A DNA stretch of 64,000 nt. Origin: Streptomyces sp. BK239 (GTDB lineage: Bacteria > Actinomycetota > Actinomycetes > Streptomycetales > Streptomycetaceae). The position numbers and the translations under genes were made by a program. Below are positions 39,264 through 51,400 of this stretch, in pieces (the first letter of the stretch is position 1; every line of letters starts with the position of its first letter). The notes beneath the pieces were generated by a model. The model did not search any database, was not told where the DNA came from, and was given only the letters and a program-made list of their open reading frames with translations. The stretch lies in assembly GCF_004217285.1 (NCBI RefSeq), contig NZ_SHKS01000001.1:565195-629194 (forward strand), read 5' to 3'.

Positions 39264-40719
39264 CGGGATTCATTCGCAGTGCTCCGGCCTTCAGGCCGGG
39301 GGTGAAGCGAATCTCGTCGTGGCGACGCGGAGCGTCGCGGTGTTGTGCCGGCGGAGCCGGGCAGTGCACGGCAGGTGACATCGCGCATATGTTCCCGATG
39401 ACAGTGGGGGTTCGAGCTTTCTAGGGTGATCGTCATGCAGCTCCGGTACGCCTTCAGGTTGTACCCCGACGCCGCTCAGCAGGCCGCGCTGGCCAGGGCG
39501 TTCGGGTGCGCGCGTGTCGTGTTCAACGACGCCGTGCGTGCCCGTGAAGACGCCCGGAAGGCCGAGCAGCCGTTCCCGACGGCCGGTCAGCTGTCCCGGA
39601 AGCTGATCACCGAGGCGAAGCAGACGAAGGAGCGGTCCTGGCTGGGTGAGGTCTCCGCGGTGGTGCTCCAGCAGTCCCTGCGGGACGCCGAGAAGGCGTA
39701 CCGCAACTTCTTCGCCTCCCTCAAGGGCACCCGTAAGGGACCGAGGGTGGGAGCGCCACGGTTCAAGTCCCGTAAGGACACGCGTCAGTCGATCCGTTTC
39801 ACCGCCAACGCCCGTTGGAACATCACCGACAGTGGCCGGCTGAACCTGCCGAAGATCGGCGCGGTGAAGGTGAAGTGGTCCCGCACCCTGCCCGCCGTCC
39901 CCACCTCCGTCACCGTCATCAAGGACGCGGCCGGCAGGTACTTCGCCTCCTTCGTCATCGACACCGACCCCGCCGCCGACCAGGCGCGGATGCCAGAGAC
40001 CGACCGCACCATCGGCATCGATCTCGGCCTCACTCACTTCGCGGTCCTCTCCGACGGCACGAAGATCGACTCCCCGCGCTTCCTCCGCCGCGCGGAGAAG
40101 AAACTGAAGAAGGCCCAGAAGGAACTGTCCCGCAAGCAGAAGGGATCAAAGAACCGCGCCAAGGCCCGCCTCCAGGTCGCCCGCGCCCACGCCGGAGTTG
40201 CTGACGCACGCCGTGAGTTCCACCACCAGCTCTCCACGAGACTGATCTGCGAGAACCAAGGGATCGCCGTGGAGGACCTGTCGGTTGCGGGACTGGCCCG
40301 CACGAAGCTGGCCAAGTCCGTGCATGATGCCGGATGGGCGTTGTTCGTCAGCATGCTGGAGTACAAAGCGGAACGGTACGGCCGCACCCTGGTCAGGATC
40401 GGCCGGTTCACACCGACATCTCAGACCTGCTCCACCTGCGGCGTCAAGGACGGACCCAACCCCTGAACGTGCGGGAATGGACCTGTACCGCCTGCGGCAC
40501 CGTCCACGACCGGGACACCAACGCCGCGATCAACGTGAAGACGGCCGCCGGACTGGCGGTATCGGCCTGCGGAGCGCCGGTAAGACCAGGAGCAGTCCCG
40601 GCACAGCGCGAAGAAACAGGAAGCCACGGATTCCCGACCGGAAACCGTGTCGCGTAGCGGCACAGCAGACCGGTAGAGAAGGCCGGAATCCTCGCCCTTC
40701 AGGGCGAGGAGCATGTCAA
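39264..40719 (+). mobile_element. IS200/IS605-family element carrying only tnpB
   Basis: Boundaries follow from the interrupted marR frame. There is no target duplication, as expected for this family. Subterminal hairpins lie near both ends: CCGGCCT/AGGCCGG at 39284-39299 and CTCGCCCT/AGGGCGAG at 40691-40708. No tnpA is present, so it moves, if at all, with help from another copy. The 5' flank ends GGCTAC, the probable target/TAM. Confidence 0.8.
39435..40657 (+). pseudogene. tnpB: TnpB RNA-guided nuclease gene, frameshifted near its 3' end
   Basis: TnpB is the ancestor-type RNA-guided endonuclease of IS605 elements. RuvC-like residues are visible: Asp in TIGIDLGLTHFAVLSDG, Glu in IAVEDLSVAGL, and the zinc-finger Cys pairs CSTCG and CTACG. 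The frame ends early at GVKDGPNP (stop at 40464-40466), whereas the next frame continues LNVREWTCTACGTVHDRDTN. One base missing near 40455-40465 explains this. The final catalytic Asp (DRDTNAAIN) is therefore out of frame, so the protein should be inactive unless frameshifting occurs. ATG at 39435, or GTG at 39426. Confidence 0.85.
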
Positions 40720-40740
40720 TGGAGTTGGGCGGCCTACAAG
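40600..40740 (+). ncRNA. Putative omega-RNA/reRNA at the element's right end
   Basis: TnpB guides are made from the right end of the element and its flank. The terminal hairpin 40691-40708 would be the scaffold, and the roughly 20 nt starting at 40720 the guide, which matches the marR coding strand. Extent is a guess from family knowledge. Confidence 0.35.
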
Positions 40741-41127
40741 GCCGTCGTCACCCGTGCCCGGGCCGCCCTCGCCGGGATCGGGACCACCCAACCGCAGTGG
40801 TGGGTTCTCGCCCAATTGGCGGGCGCCGACACCGTGAAGACCCGTGACGAAGTGTCCCGGCTCCTTCGGAACTACCTCGACGTCGGCTCGGAAACCATGG
40901 AGTCGGAGATCGACACGATCATCGCCCAGGGCTGGATCACCGAGGACGCCGAGGGGCGCCTGGGCCTCACGGCCGAGGGCAGGGCGTTCTACGACAAGGC
41001 CGCGGCCCTGCAGCGCGAGCTCTGGGCGGAACGGCACGCGGGTGTCTCCGACGAGGAGTATTTGATCACCCTCAAGGTGTTGCAGCGGTTCATCCACAAC
41101 ACGGGCGGCCGGGCTTGGCACCACTAG

Positions 41128-41484
41128 AGGGTGTCTCTCTCGTGGAAGTACCGCACTAACTCGCCCTGGCGGGACCTCCCCGAGGAGGCCTCGCCGCCAT
41201 CCTCATTGGGTACGACGCTTACCGAGGAGACTGAACCTAGGCGAAGAAGGGCTTGCCCCTTTGGGGCGGGCCACTGACTGCGCGCAGAATTGCCTACACC
41301 GGCTGGCATTCTGCTCCACGGCAGGGCTATGCGCTGATTCAGGCCACGCGTGACGCATCCGACTGTGCAGGTCAGGCCATATTGAGCACAGTCCATGTGT
41401 CACGCGTCACAAGTCGTTGACGCAGCGTGATGGCAAGGCCTTTACTTTCCGCCGTCTTTACAAGACCTATACAGGGGGGACTCC
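41128..41484. other. Gene-poor gap with transposase scrap and promoter region
   Basis: Beyond the relic at 41129-41180, nothing coding is recognised. A weak -35-like TTGACG lies at 41417-41422 before the LamG gene. Confidence 0.4.
41129..41180 (+). pseudogene. Short IS5-type transposase remnant
   Basis: Directly after the marR stop one frame reads SWKYRTNSPWRDLPEE, which matches the conserved WKYRTGSPWRDLPE motif of IS5-family transposases. Only about 17 codons remain. Confidence 0.45.
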
Positions 41485-44400
41485 GTGGCGGCGGAGAAAG
41501 GCACTGCTGTGCCTGCATCGACAAGGCGAAGACATCGTGCGGCGCTTCTGGGGGGTGTGGCGGCTTCTCTCATCCTGTCGTTGTTGCCCGCCCTTTCAGC
41601 AGCGGAGGCCGCAGCGGTTCCGGCGTCTGGGAATTCGGGTGCGGGGGATCTCACCTCGGCCACGACCGAAGCGCGTGCATCCGGTGCGCCGGTCGAGGTG
41701 ACCGGGGAGCGCACCGAGTACACGACGACGATGGCGAACCCGGACGGCACGTTCACGTTGACGCAGACGACTGCTCCGCAACGCGCCAGGGGGTCTGATG
41801 GCAACTGGCATGCTGTTGACGCCACTCTGGAGCGTCGTACGGACGGCAGCTTCGGCCCGAAGTCGGCCGTTGTGGATTTACGGTTCGCCGGCGGGGGCAA
41901 GGGCGACGGTCTGATCCACTTGGGCGGCAGGAACGGTTCGCTCACTTTCGACTGGCCGACGTCTCTGCCCGTGCCGACCCTGTCGGGGGACACGGCGACG
42001 TACCCCGAGGTCTATGAAGGCGTGGACTTGCGCCTTACCGCCACTGCTGAGGGTTATCGCGAGGTTCTGGTCGTCAAGAGCGCGGAGGCGGCTGCGAATC
42101 CCGAGTTGGCGCAGATCAAGCTTGATGTGCGCGCCGAGGGTCTGCGCGTGGTGCCGGGTGTCGGGGGCGGCATCAGTGCTTTGGACGGGAACGGCAACAC
42201 TGTCTTCAAAGGCCCCGCCGGCTTGATGTGGGACTCTGCCGGCTCTGCGTCGGCCGCCTCGCAGGCGACATCCGCAAGAACCACACAACGGGCACCCTCC
42301 AAGTCGGGCGCCACGAAAGCTGCGGCCGACGAGGGGCAGCCTTCGGACGAGGCGGCTGCCCCCTCCAAAGGCGACGCAAGAGAGAATCTTCCGGTCCAGG
42401 TAGGCGACGGCACGGTCGCGATCACTCCCGACGTGGGACTGCTGCGCGGTAAGGACACGGTTTACCCGGTTTACATCGACCCGCCCATGGGCCTGGGCTA
42501 CTCCGAGCGCACGGTGCTGTCCTCCGACGGTGACCGGTTCTGGCAGTTCACCGGAGACTACGGTCTCGGCTACTGCGGCAGCGCCGACGGTTATGTGTGC
42601 GGCAACGGCTACACCAACCGCATGTATTACGAGTTCGCGCCGACGAAACTGGCGGGCAAGAAGGTCCTGGACGCCACCTTCCGTGCGCGCGAGACGTGGT
42701 CGTTCAACTGTGATCCGCACTGGATCGATCTGGTCCGCACCGACAACATCTCCGAGGCGACCCGCTGGCCGGGGCCGGCACAGCGGGACTGGATGGGAGA
42801 CCGGTACGTTTCCGCCGGGCGCGGCGATCTGTGCAGCCCCTCCCAGCCGGATTCGTGGGTGGAGTTCAACGACAATCCGGCCGAGCCGGACGAGAACCTC
42901 ACCCCCGCGGTGCAGGCAGCCGCGGACGGCAGAATCGCCCGGCTCACTTTGATGCTGCGGGCGAAGGACGAGAGTGACCCGCGGGCCTGGAAGCGGTTCA
43001 ACCACAACGCCGAGTTGCAGATCCAGTATGTTCCCAAGCCCGGCGTCCCCACCCAGGTGGGTGTGATTCCCGGCGACGGCACGAGGGCCTACTGCGAGCC
43101 CGAGTCCAAGCCCACGATCGTCACCCGTGCCGACCCCGTCGTGCAGGCCGCGGTGCAGACGCAGGTGCAGCCCGCGTCCGGCGAGTACCAGGGTGCGCTG
43201 CGCGCGTACCTGGCCGTCGAGAAGAAGGGCGCTGACGGGAAGTGGACCGCGTCCTGGTCCGCGACTTCGCCGTCGAGCGGCTACCACGTGGACAACACGC
43301 TGGAGAAGGTGCGGATCTCCTCCCGGCAGGACGGGACTCTGTACCGCCTGCGCGGGTTGACCCAGTCGCACTGGACGTACGCCGGCGTGACGTCGAGTGC
43401 GTCCTCGGCCTACTCGACGTGGTGCTACTTCAAGATGGACACCACCGCTCCGAAGGCGCCGCAGATCGTCTTGGAGCCCGGCAACCCGTACACGTGCACT
43501 GCCTCGGCCTCCTGTCTCGGGACCGGAGGGCCGGGTGTGGCGGGCAGGTTCAAATTGAAGCCGAATGCCACCGACAAGGACATTCAGGGATATCGCTGGT
43601 ACCTCCAGGACCCCCGTACCGTCCAGGAGACACCGCCGTCCCAGCCCGTCGCCGAGAGGGTGATCGAAGTCGCTCCCACTCGAGGGGGCAAGGTCATCCT
43701 TGTGGTCGAGGCACGCGATGTGCGTCAGCGGTGGGGCGCCCCGGCCGAGTACGAGTTCATGGTGGCTCTGCCCGCAGGCCCCACTGGTGAGTGGAGGTTT
43801 TCCGAGGGAACGGGAACCACCGCGGCCAACGCCAACACCGACGGCGCCCGGCAGCCTGTCACGCTTTACCCTCAGGCAGCCGCAGCCGCAGTGTTCGCCG
43901 CTGATCAGGGACGTCGCGGGGTGGGGGACTACTCCCTGCGGCTGAACGACCACGTCACTGACCCCGCGAAGCGCACCGGCTACGCGACCACGCCGATGCC
44001 GGTCGACACCGCTCACTCATTCACGGTGTCGACGTGGGTGCTGCTCACCGACGACTCCTCGACGAAAGCCGTGCTGGCCGGACCGGGCAACAACGGTGTC
44101 GCATTCACCCTGTACTACTCGTCCGGCGACAGGAAGTGGGTGCTCAACCGGACGAACCACGACGGCACCACCGGCCTGGTCGCCATCCGGTCCGTGGCTG
44201 ACCACGCCGGCCCGCCGAAGAACGTGTGGACCCATCTGGCCGGCGTCTTCAGCACCGGCGGTTGCACCCAAGCCCCCTGTTCAGACGGCCGGACAGCCGA
44301 CGCGGACGACACCCTGCAGCTGTTCGTCAACGGACGCCCCCAGGGTGCCCCGGTGAACCTCAAGGCCGCCTCATCCACCTACCAGCCGTGGTCGGCCACC

Positions 44401-45261
44401 GGTGACATGCAGATCGGGCGGGCACGGGTCGGCAGTGCCTACACGCAGTACTTCACGGGGCGTGTCGACGAGACCAAGGTGTGGCAGCGCGCGCTGACCC
44501 AGGAGGAGTTGCGTGACGAAAGCGCCCTGCTGACCGACAACGTGTCCGCCGCGGAACTGGTGGGGCACTGGAAAGCCGGCTCTGCCTCCGGTGCCGTGCC
44601 CCAGCTGACGCCCTACCCCGTCGGCAACCTCAAGGCCAACAACGCCACCGCGGACGCCGAGGGCGTCGTCACGCTGAACGGCGCCTCCGGCTACCTCAGC
44701 ACGCCGGGGCCGGTCGCCGATGAATCCGCCTCCTTCACGGTCAATGTGCGGGTCAAGCTCGACAGCGTCAAACTCGCGAACAAGCCGAACGGTTACCGTG
44801 CGCAGGTCATCGGCCAAGCCACTCCCGTAGGCCAAGAGTCTTCGTGGGCGCTGTGGGCGGAGAAGCTGGCACCCGACAGGTTCGTGTGGCGCTTCGGCCG
44901 TACGGCTGTGGACGCCACCGGCAAGGTCATCGCCTCCGCAACGGTGGAAAGCGTGGAAACCGCGGAATTGGACGACTGGGTTCACGTCACCGGGGTGTTC
45001 GATGCGGCCGAGCGCACGGACTCGGGTGAGTTCGGAAAGCTGCATCTCTTCCTGAGCGCCACCGACCAGGATTCCGAAGGTGCCACGCCCGGCTTCTCCG
45101 CGTACAGCCAGGGCAGCGGCGACATGGCGGTCGGCCGCGGCGCAGCCGCCGGCACCACCGGTCACTATCTGCCGGGCGCGGTTCGAGAAGTGAGGGTCTG
45201 GGCGGGCGCGATGTCCGCCGATCAAGTCGCCCAGATCGAGACCCCTGCTTCGAACGGCTGA
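41485..45261 (+). CDS. Large secreted LamG-domain protein
   Basis: Exported protein of 1258 residues. The signal segment is about residues 18-45 (RAALLGGVAASLILSLLPAL, then Ala-rich cleavage). A beta-rich N-terminal half is followed by two LamG/concanavalin-like domains: about 769-1010 (GEWRFSEGTGTTAANANTDG, SFTVSTWVLLTDD) and 1026-1255 (SFTVNVRVKLDS, DWVHVTGVFDAAERTDSG). Such proteins often sit directly upstream of RHS toxins in Streptomyces and may help display or delivery. Codon 132 is TTA (41878-41880), implying bldA control. GTG start preceded by GGGGGG. The RHS gene starts 159 nt downstream. Confidence 0.87.
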   Translation: MAAEKGTAVPASTRRRHRAALLGGVAASLILSLLPALSAAEAAAVPASGNSGAGDLTSATTEARASGAPVEVTGERTEYTTTMANPDGTFTLTQTTAPQRARGSDGNWHAVDATLERRTDGSFGPKSAVVDLRFAGGGKGDGLIHLGGRNGSLTFDWPTSLPVPTLSGDTATYPEVYEGVDLRLTATAEGYREVLVVKSAEAAANPELAQIKLDVRAEGLRVVPGVGGGISALDGNGNTVFKGPAGLMWDSAGSASAASQATSARTTQRAPSKSGATKAAADEGQPSDEAAAPSKGDARENLPVQVGDGTVAITPDVGLLRGKDTVYPVYIDPPMGLGYSERTVLSSDGDRFWQFTGDYGLGYCGSADGYVCGNGYTNRMYYEFAPTKLAGKKVLDATFRARETWSFNCDPHWIDLVRTDNISEATRWPGPAQRDWMGDRYVSAGRGDLCSPSQPDSWVEFNDNPAEPDENLTPAVQAAADGRIARLTLMLRAKDESDPRAWKRFNHNAELQIQYVPKPGVPTQVGVIPGDGTRAYCEPESKPTIVTRADPVVQAAVQTQVQPASGEYQGALRAYLAVEKKGADGKWTASWSATSPSSGYHVDNTLEKVRISSRQDGTLYRLRGLTQSHWTYAGVTSSASSAYSTWCYFKMDTTAPKAPQIVLEPGNPYTCTASASCLGTGGPGVAGRFKLKPNATDKDIQGYRWYLQDPRTVQETPPSQPVAERVIEVAPTRGGKVILVVEARDVRQRWGAPAEYEFMVALPAGPTGEWRFSEGTGTTAANANTDGARQPVTLYPQAAAAAVFAADQGRRGVGDYSLRLNDHVTDPAKRTGYATTPMPVDTAHSFTVSTWVLLTDDSSTKAVLAGPGNNGVAFTLYYSSGDRKWVLNRTNHDGTTGLVAIRSVADHAGPPKNVWTHLAGVFSTGGCTQAPCSDGRTADADDTLQLFVNGRPQGAPVNLKAASSTYQPWSATGDMQIGRARVGSAYTQYFTGRVDETKVWQRALTQEELRDESALLTDNVSAAELVGHWKAGSASGAVPQLTPYPVGNLKANNATADAEGVVTLNGASGYLSTPGPVADESASFTVNVRVKLDSVKLANKPNGYRAQVIGQATPVGQESSWALWAEKLAPDRFVWRFGRTAVDATGKVIASATVESVETAELDDWVHVTGVFDAAERTDSGEFGKLHLFLSATDQDSEGATPGFSAYSQGSGDMAVGRGAAAGTTGHYLPGAVREVRVWAGAMSADQVAQIETPASNG

Positions 45262-45420
45262 TGCCCCTTCAAGTGGGCGGCGGCAGCTCGTACCGCCGCC
45301 CACTTTTCACCCATGGCCCCTCTCCTACCGGGCCGAACTGTAGCGACGCGCCACACACCACCTGAGGCATGCCGCAGTCACGTGCTGCCGCAGGGTGTGG
45401 TGCCGGAAGAGCGGAAGAGG

Positions 45421-48400
45421 ATGAATCGATACAGTTCGCGGCTGTCCCGGGGCAGCCGCGCATCAAGAAGACGGGCCTGGACGCGGCGGCTCTCGGCCGC
45501 AGCCGGCTTCCTTCTCGTGCCAGGGCTCCTGACGCCCATAGCGGCGGCGGGAACAGCGACGGCCGCCCCGTCGAAACAACCTGAGCCGCCCGCCCGTCAG
45601 GCGGACCGGGTCTCCCCGATGACCATGAGGGTGAACAAGAAGACCGAAGCCGAGCTGAAGAAGGCGGCAGCGGAAACCAACAAGGCGATATCGCGGGCCG
45701 CCGCCGACCAGGCGAAGAAACCGGTGTGGCCGTCAGCAGGCAAGGCCACCCTGAATGTGCCGGCCTCCGGCGCGGCCCAGGCCGCGGCCGGAACCCTCCC
45801 CATCACCCTCGCACCCCCGGCCAAGACCGCGAAGAGCGAGAAGGCCGCGCGCGGACCGATCACGGTCGAGGTCCTGGACCGTGCCCAGACCGACAAGCTC
45901 GGCGTCAAGGGCCTGGTCCTGAAGGTGACCGGATCCGCGACTGGAGGCTCGGCCGCCCTCGGCATCGACTACAGCCGCTTCGCCTCTGCCTACGGAGGCG
46001 ACTGGGCGGGCCGTCTGCAGGCCTCGCGCCTGCCCGACTGCGCCCTGAGCAACCCTGCGGCGGCCCAGTGCCACGGCGCCACTCGGCTCGAGCACGTCAA
46101 CGACCGTGCGGATCAACAGCTCACGGCGCAACTGACCTTCCAACCCGCACTCGCGCCCCGTCAAAGTCGCGCCGGGACCACTGCCTCCGGCCGGACAATG
46201 CTGGTGGCCCTGTCCGCAGGCGCCGCTTCCGCTCGCGGTGACTACAAGGCGACTCCACTGTCCGCCTCCTCTTCATGGGAGGCAGGCGGCTCGTCGGGCT
46301 CCTTCACCTGGTCCTACCCGCTCAGGACGCCGCCCGCAGCAGCAGGCCCGAGCCCGACCCTGTCGATCTCCTACGACTCCGGCAGCGTCGACGGGCGCAC
46401 CGCCTCCTCCAACAACCAGGGCACGACGATCGGTGAGGGCTTCGACCTCACCTCGTCCTTCATCGAGCGCAAATACGGCTCCTGTGACGACGACGACCAG
46501 GCCGACAAGTACGACCTGTGCTGGAAGTACAGCAACGCCTCGCTGGTCCTCAACGGCAAAGCCACTGAACTGGTCAAGGACGACACCACCGGCGAGTGGC
46601 GGCTGAAGAACGACGACGCCTCGACGGTCGCGCACTCCATCGGCGCGGACAACGGCGACGACGGCGACATCGGCGACAAGGGCGAGTACTGGACCGTCAC
46701 CACCGGAGACGGCGTCAAGTACGTCTTCGGACTGAACAAGTTGGACGGCGCCGGCACCACCGACCGCACCGAGTCGGTGTGGACGGTTCCCGTGTTCGGC
46801 GACGACGCCGGCGAGCCGGGCTTCACCGCCGGTGACACCTTTGCGAAACGGGTCAAGAAGCAAGCGTGGCGCTGGAACCTCGACTACGTCGAGGACACCC
46901 ACGGCAACGCCATGTCGTACTGGTACGAGGCCGAGTCCAACAACTACGACCAGCTCGGCGACGACAACACCGGCACTCCCTACATCCGTGGCGGCTACCT
47001 GAAGGAGATCCGCTACGGACAGCGCAAGGGCGCTCTGTTCAAGACCACCGCGACCGCTCCGGCAGCATCCGACAAAATCGTTTTCGGCTACGAAGAGCGA
47101 TGCATCCGCGAGCTGGGCTCCGCCTGCAGCGAGCTGACGGAGAAGAGCAGGGACGAATGGCCGGATGTGCCGTTCGACGCGGTCTGCAAAGACGGCGACA
47201 AGTGCACGGGCAACGTCGGGCCCTCCTTCTTCACCCGTAAGCGGTTGACCACCATCACGACCTACGCGTGGAACGCCGCCCCAGCCACACCAGCGTTCGA
47301 ACCGGTCGATGAGTGGAAGCTGAAGCAGACCTACGTCGACCCCGGCGACACCGGTGATTCGGCGGACCAGTCGCTCTGGCTGCAGGAGATCCGCCACACA
47401 GGGAAGCGCGGCGCATCAATCGCTCTCGACCCGGTCGTCTTCACTCATGAGTTCCTGGCCAACCGGGTCGACGGGACCGCCGACGACATCCTGCCGTTCT
47501 ACAAGCCCCGCTTGAAGACCGTCACCTCGGAAAGCGGCGCGCAGACCATCGTCAGCTACATGCCGGAGGACTGCGTCGCCGGCCGGACCATGCCGACGGT
47601 CGACAAGAACACCCGCCGCTGCTACCCCGTCAATTGGGCTCCCAACGGCGAGAAGACCCCCATTCTCGACTGGTTCCACAAGTACCCGGTCCAGGCGGTG
47701 TCCACCACGGCGCCCAAGGGCGGCCTGGAGGCAGTCGAGCACACCTACTCCTACGGCTCCAACGGTGGTGCCTGGCACTACAACGAAGACCCGTTCACCA
47801 AGGAGAAGGAGCGCACCTGGTCGTCCTGGCGCGGTTACGACCAGGTCACCCACCTGGTCGGCAAGGCCAACGGCATCCAGACCAAGACCGTCACCTACTA
47901 CCTGCGCGGCATGAACGGCGACCGAGTCCTGGACGGAGACGGCAAACTCGATCCCAAGGTGCGCAAGAGCGTTTCCGTCACGGCGTTCAAGGCTGCGGCT
48001 CTCGCCGATCAGGATCAGTTCGCCGGCTTCACACGCGAGACGGTCGCCTACGACGGCGCTACCGCGATCAGCAGCACGGTGAACACGCCGTGGTCGAAGC
48101 GCACCTCCACCCAGCACAAGTCATACGCCGACACCGAGGCCTACTTCCTCAACACCGCCGCGACCACGACCCACACCTACATCACCTCGAGCGCCACGCC
48201 GTCCTGGCGTACCCGGACGGTGAACACCACGTTCGACGCCACATACGGCATGCCTGTCACGGTCTCCGACCGCGGTGACGACAGCAAGCTGGGCGACGAG
48301 ACCTGCACGCGGACCTGGTACGCGCGCAACAATGCCACCGGTATCAACAGCCTGGTCTCCCGCAAGCGCGTGGTGGCGAACGCCAAGACCGACCCGGTCT

Positions 48401-51400
48401 CCGACCCCTGCACGATCACGGACGCCGATCTCGACCTGCCCACGGACTCGAGCAGGCCCGGGCAGGTCATTTCCGACACCGCCACCAGCTACGACACCAC
48501 TGCCGAGTGGAGCGCTGCGCAGGAGCCCACCGCAGGAGAGATCCGTTGGACCGGTCGCGCCAAGGGGTACACCAGCGCCGACCAGCCCCAGTGGCAGAAG
48601 ACCGCTGCGTTCACCTACGACGCACTCGGCCGCCCCGCGACTGTCGCAGACACCAACGGCCTCGTCACCGCGGCGACGACGTACGTTCCCGCAGCCTCCG
48701 GTCCGCTGACGTCGACCGTGGTCAAGAACGCCTTGCAGCACCCGACCCAGACACTCGTCGACTTCGCGACCGCCTCCCCGACCAAGATCACGGACCCCAA
48801 CGGCAAGATCACCGAGACGGAGTACGACGCTCTCGGCCGTCTCACCAAGGTGTGGCTGCCCAACCAGCTCAAGGACCTCAACCGGTCCCCGAACCAGGTC
48901 TACACCTACAGCGTCACCAACTCGGCCATGCCCTGGGTGTCCACCGCCACCCTCAAGGGCGACGGCTCCGGATACAACACCAGCTACACCCTGTACGACT
49001 CCCTGCTACGGCCGAGGCAGACACAGGCTCCCTCCCCGGGCGGCGGGTCGATCATCGGGCAGACCCTGTACGACTCGCGCGGCCTTGCGGTCTCCTCCCA
49101 GGCGGACATCTGGGCCCATGACCAGCAGCCGTCCGGAAAGCCGGTGGAGATCGACGGCGGGCAGCCGCCGATCCAGACCGACACCGTCTACGACGGTGCC
49201 GGACGCGCGGTGAAGGCGATCACCAAGACCCGCAACGTGGTCCGCTGGAGCACCGACACGGCCTATCTCGGTGACACCGTCACCACGACCGCGCCCGCGG
49301 GCGGCCAGGCCACCGCCACGGTCACCAACGCCCTCGGTCAGCTCACCGAGCGCCGTGAGTACGGCGGACCGCAGCCGACCGGCAGCGACTACACCACCAC
49401 CACGCATGCCTACACCCCTGCGGGGCAGCAGGCGGCGATCACCGGCCCGGACAAGACCACCTGGTCCTACGGCTACGACCTGTTCGGACGCCAGACGTCC
49501 TCCACCGACCCGGACAAGGGCACGTCGACCACCGGCTACAACGAGCTCGACCAGGCAGTCCGCACCACCGACGTCGGCCGCAACAAGACGCTCCTCACCG
49601 ACTACGACTCCCTCGGCCGTAAAAAGGGTCTGTGGGACGGCGTCAAAGACGCCGACCACCAGCTCACCGCTTGGGAGTACGACAAGCTCCTCCTGGGCCA
49701 GCAGGACACCGCCATCCGCTACGACGGCGGATCCGGCCCGACGGGCAAGGCCTACACCAAGAAGGTCAACAAGCGCGACAACCTCTACCAGGTCACCGAC
49801 AGCAGCCTCGTCCTGCCTGACAGCGACCCGCTCGTAGCGGCAGGCGTTCCCAAGACCCTGACCACCACGTCCTCGTATCTCCTTGACGGCAGCGTCAAGC
49901 AGGCGGGCAGCCCCGCAGTCGCAGGCCTGGCTTCCGAGATCGTCTCCTACAAGTACAACTACCTCGGTGTCGGCCTCGCGACGGAAGCCACGGGCACCAC
50001 CGGCTACCTGCTCGGCGCCACCTACGACCCCCTCGGCGCACCCTCGCAGCTCATCCTCGGCACCGACCGCACAAGCAGTGCCAAGAAGGCCTACCTCAGC
50101 TACTCGTACGAGGCCGGCACTCGCCGACTGACGCAGGCCAACGTCCGGACGGACGCCCAGGGCTACCCGCTCCAGGACCTGCACTTCACCCAGGACGACG
50201 CCGGCAACGTCACCTCCGTCTTCGACAGCACCATCCTCGGCGGCACGGCCAAGGCCGACAACCAGTGCTTCGCCTACGACGGCCACCGCCGCATGACCGA
50301 GGCATGGACCCCGAAGACCGCTGACTGCGCGGCAACTGGTCGAACGACGAACAACATCGACGGCGCAGCCCCCTACTGGACGTCCTACACGTACACCCAG
50401 GGCGGCCAGCGCAAGACGGAGACGCAGCACACCGCCGCAGGCGACTCCACGACCACCTACACCTACGACGATCCGGCGGACAACAAGCCGCACACCCTCG
50501 ACAAGACCACCGGCGCCCGCCTCGCCACCTACACCTACGACAAGGCCGGCAACACCGCCACACGCCCCGGCTCCACCTCTCCGCAGACTCTGACCTGGAA
50601 CGCCGAAGGCGAACTCGCCAAGCTCACCGAAAGCACCAAGGAGACCAACTACCTCTACGACGCCGACGGTGAACTCCTCATCCGCAGGGCCAAGGGCGAC
50701 GGCGACACCGTCCTCTACATCGGCTCCACAGAGGTGCGCCTGACGCTCAACGGTGCGAACAAGACCCTGACCGGCACTCGCTACTACACAGCCGCCGGCC
50801 AGACCATCGCCGTCCGCACAGCAACCTCAGGCGTCTCCGGCACCAAGCTCAACTTCCTGGCCGCCGATCACCACGGCACCTCCAACGTCGCCATGACGGC
50901 CACGACTTTCGCGCCCACCAAGCGCTACACCACCCCCTTCGGCGCCGACCGCGGCCAGCCGGTCTACGGCCCCTGGCCCGACGACAAGGGCTTCCTCGGC
51001 AAGACCCGAGACACCACCACCGGCCTGACCCACATCGGCGCCCGCGAATACGACCCCGCCGTGGGCCAGTTCATCAGCGTCGACCCACTCCTCGAACTCG
51101 ACAAACACCAAACGCTCAACGGCTACAGCTACGCCGTCCAAAACCCCCTCACCCACTCCGACCCCAGCGGCATGGGACTCGCCTGCGGCCGAGGAAGGGA
51201 TGCAGCGTGTCCGGACGACGGCGACCCAATGCCCGAGCCACCCGGCCATGACGGCAACGGCCTCAAGTACGGCGGTCACCGAGGAAGCGATGGGTGGACT
51301 CCCACCTACACCGGTGCCCCCGGCGGCGGCGGAACGGCGAACACGAATAGCTCGGGCCATACCCGTGGCAGCGGAAAAGGGAAGTCTGGGCCAGGCGACT

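Larger units (their letters stand above)
39213..41127 (+). pseudogene. marR-family regulator gene split by a transposon
   Basis: Codons 1-17 (MEYSHSDNDLIKQPIGY, 39213-39263) and the remaining 135 (WSWAAYKAVVTRARAALAG to RFIHNTGGRAWHH, 40720-41127) are in the same frame and join perfectly once the 1456-bp insertion is removed. The restored 152-residue protein has the MarR winged helix (TTQPQWWVLAQLAG, TRDEVSRLLRNYLDVG, GWITEDAEGRLGLT). As found, the gene is inactive unless the second part is translated alone. Confidence 0.85.

Noticed and set aside
41878..44016. 712-codon minus-strand frame opposite the LamG gene
   Set aside because: Basic, low-complexity composition typical of antisense frames in high-GC DNA; no family recognised.
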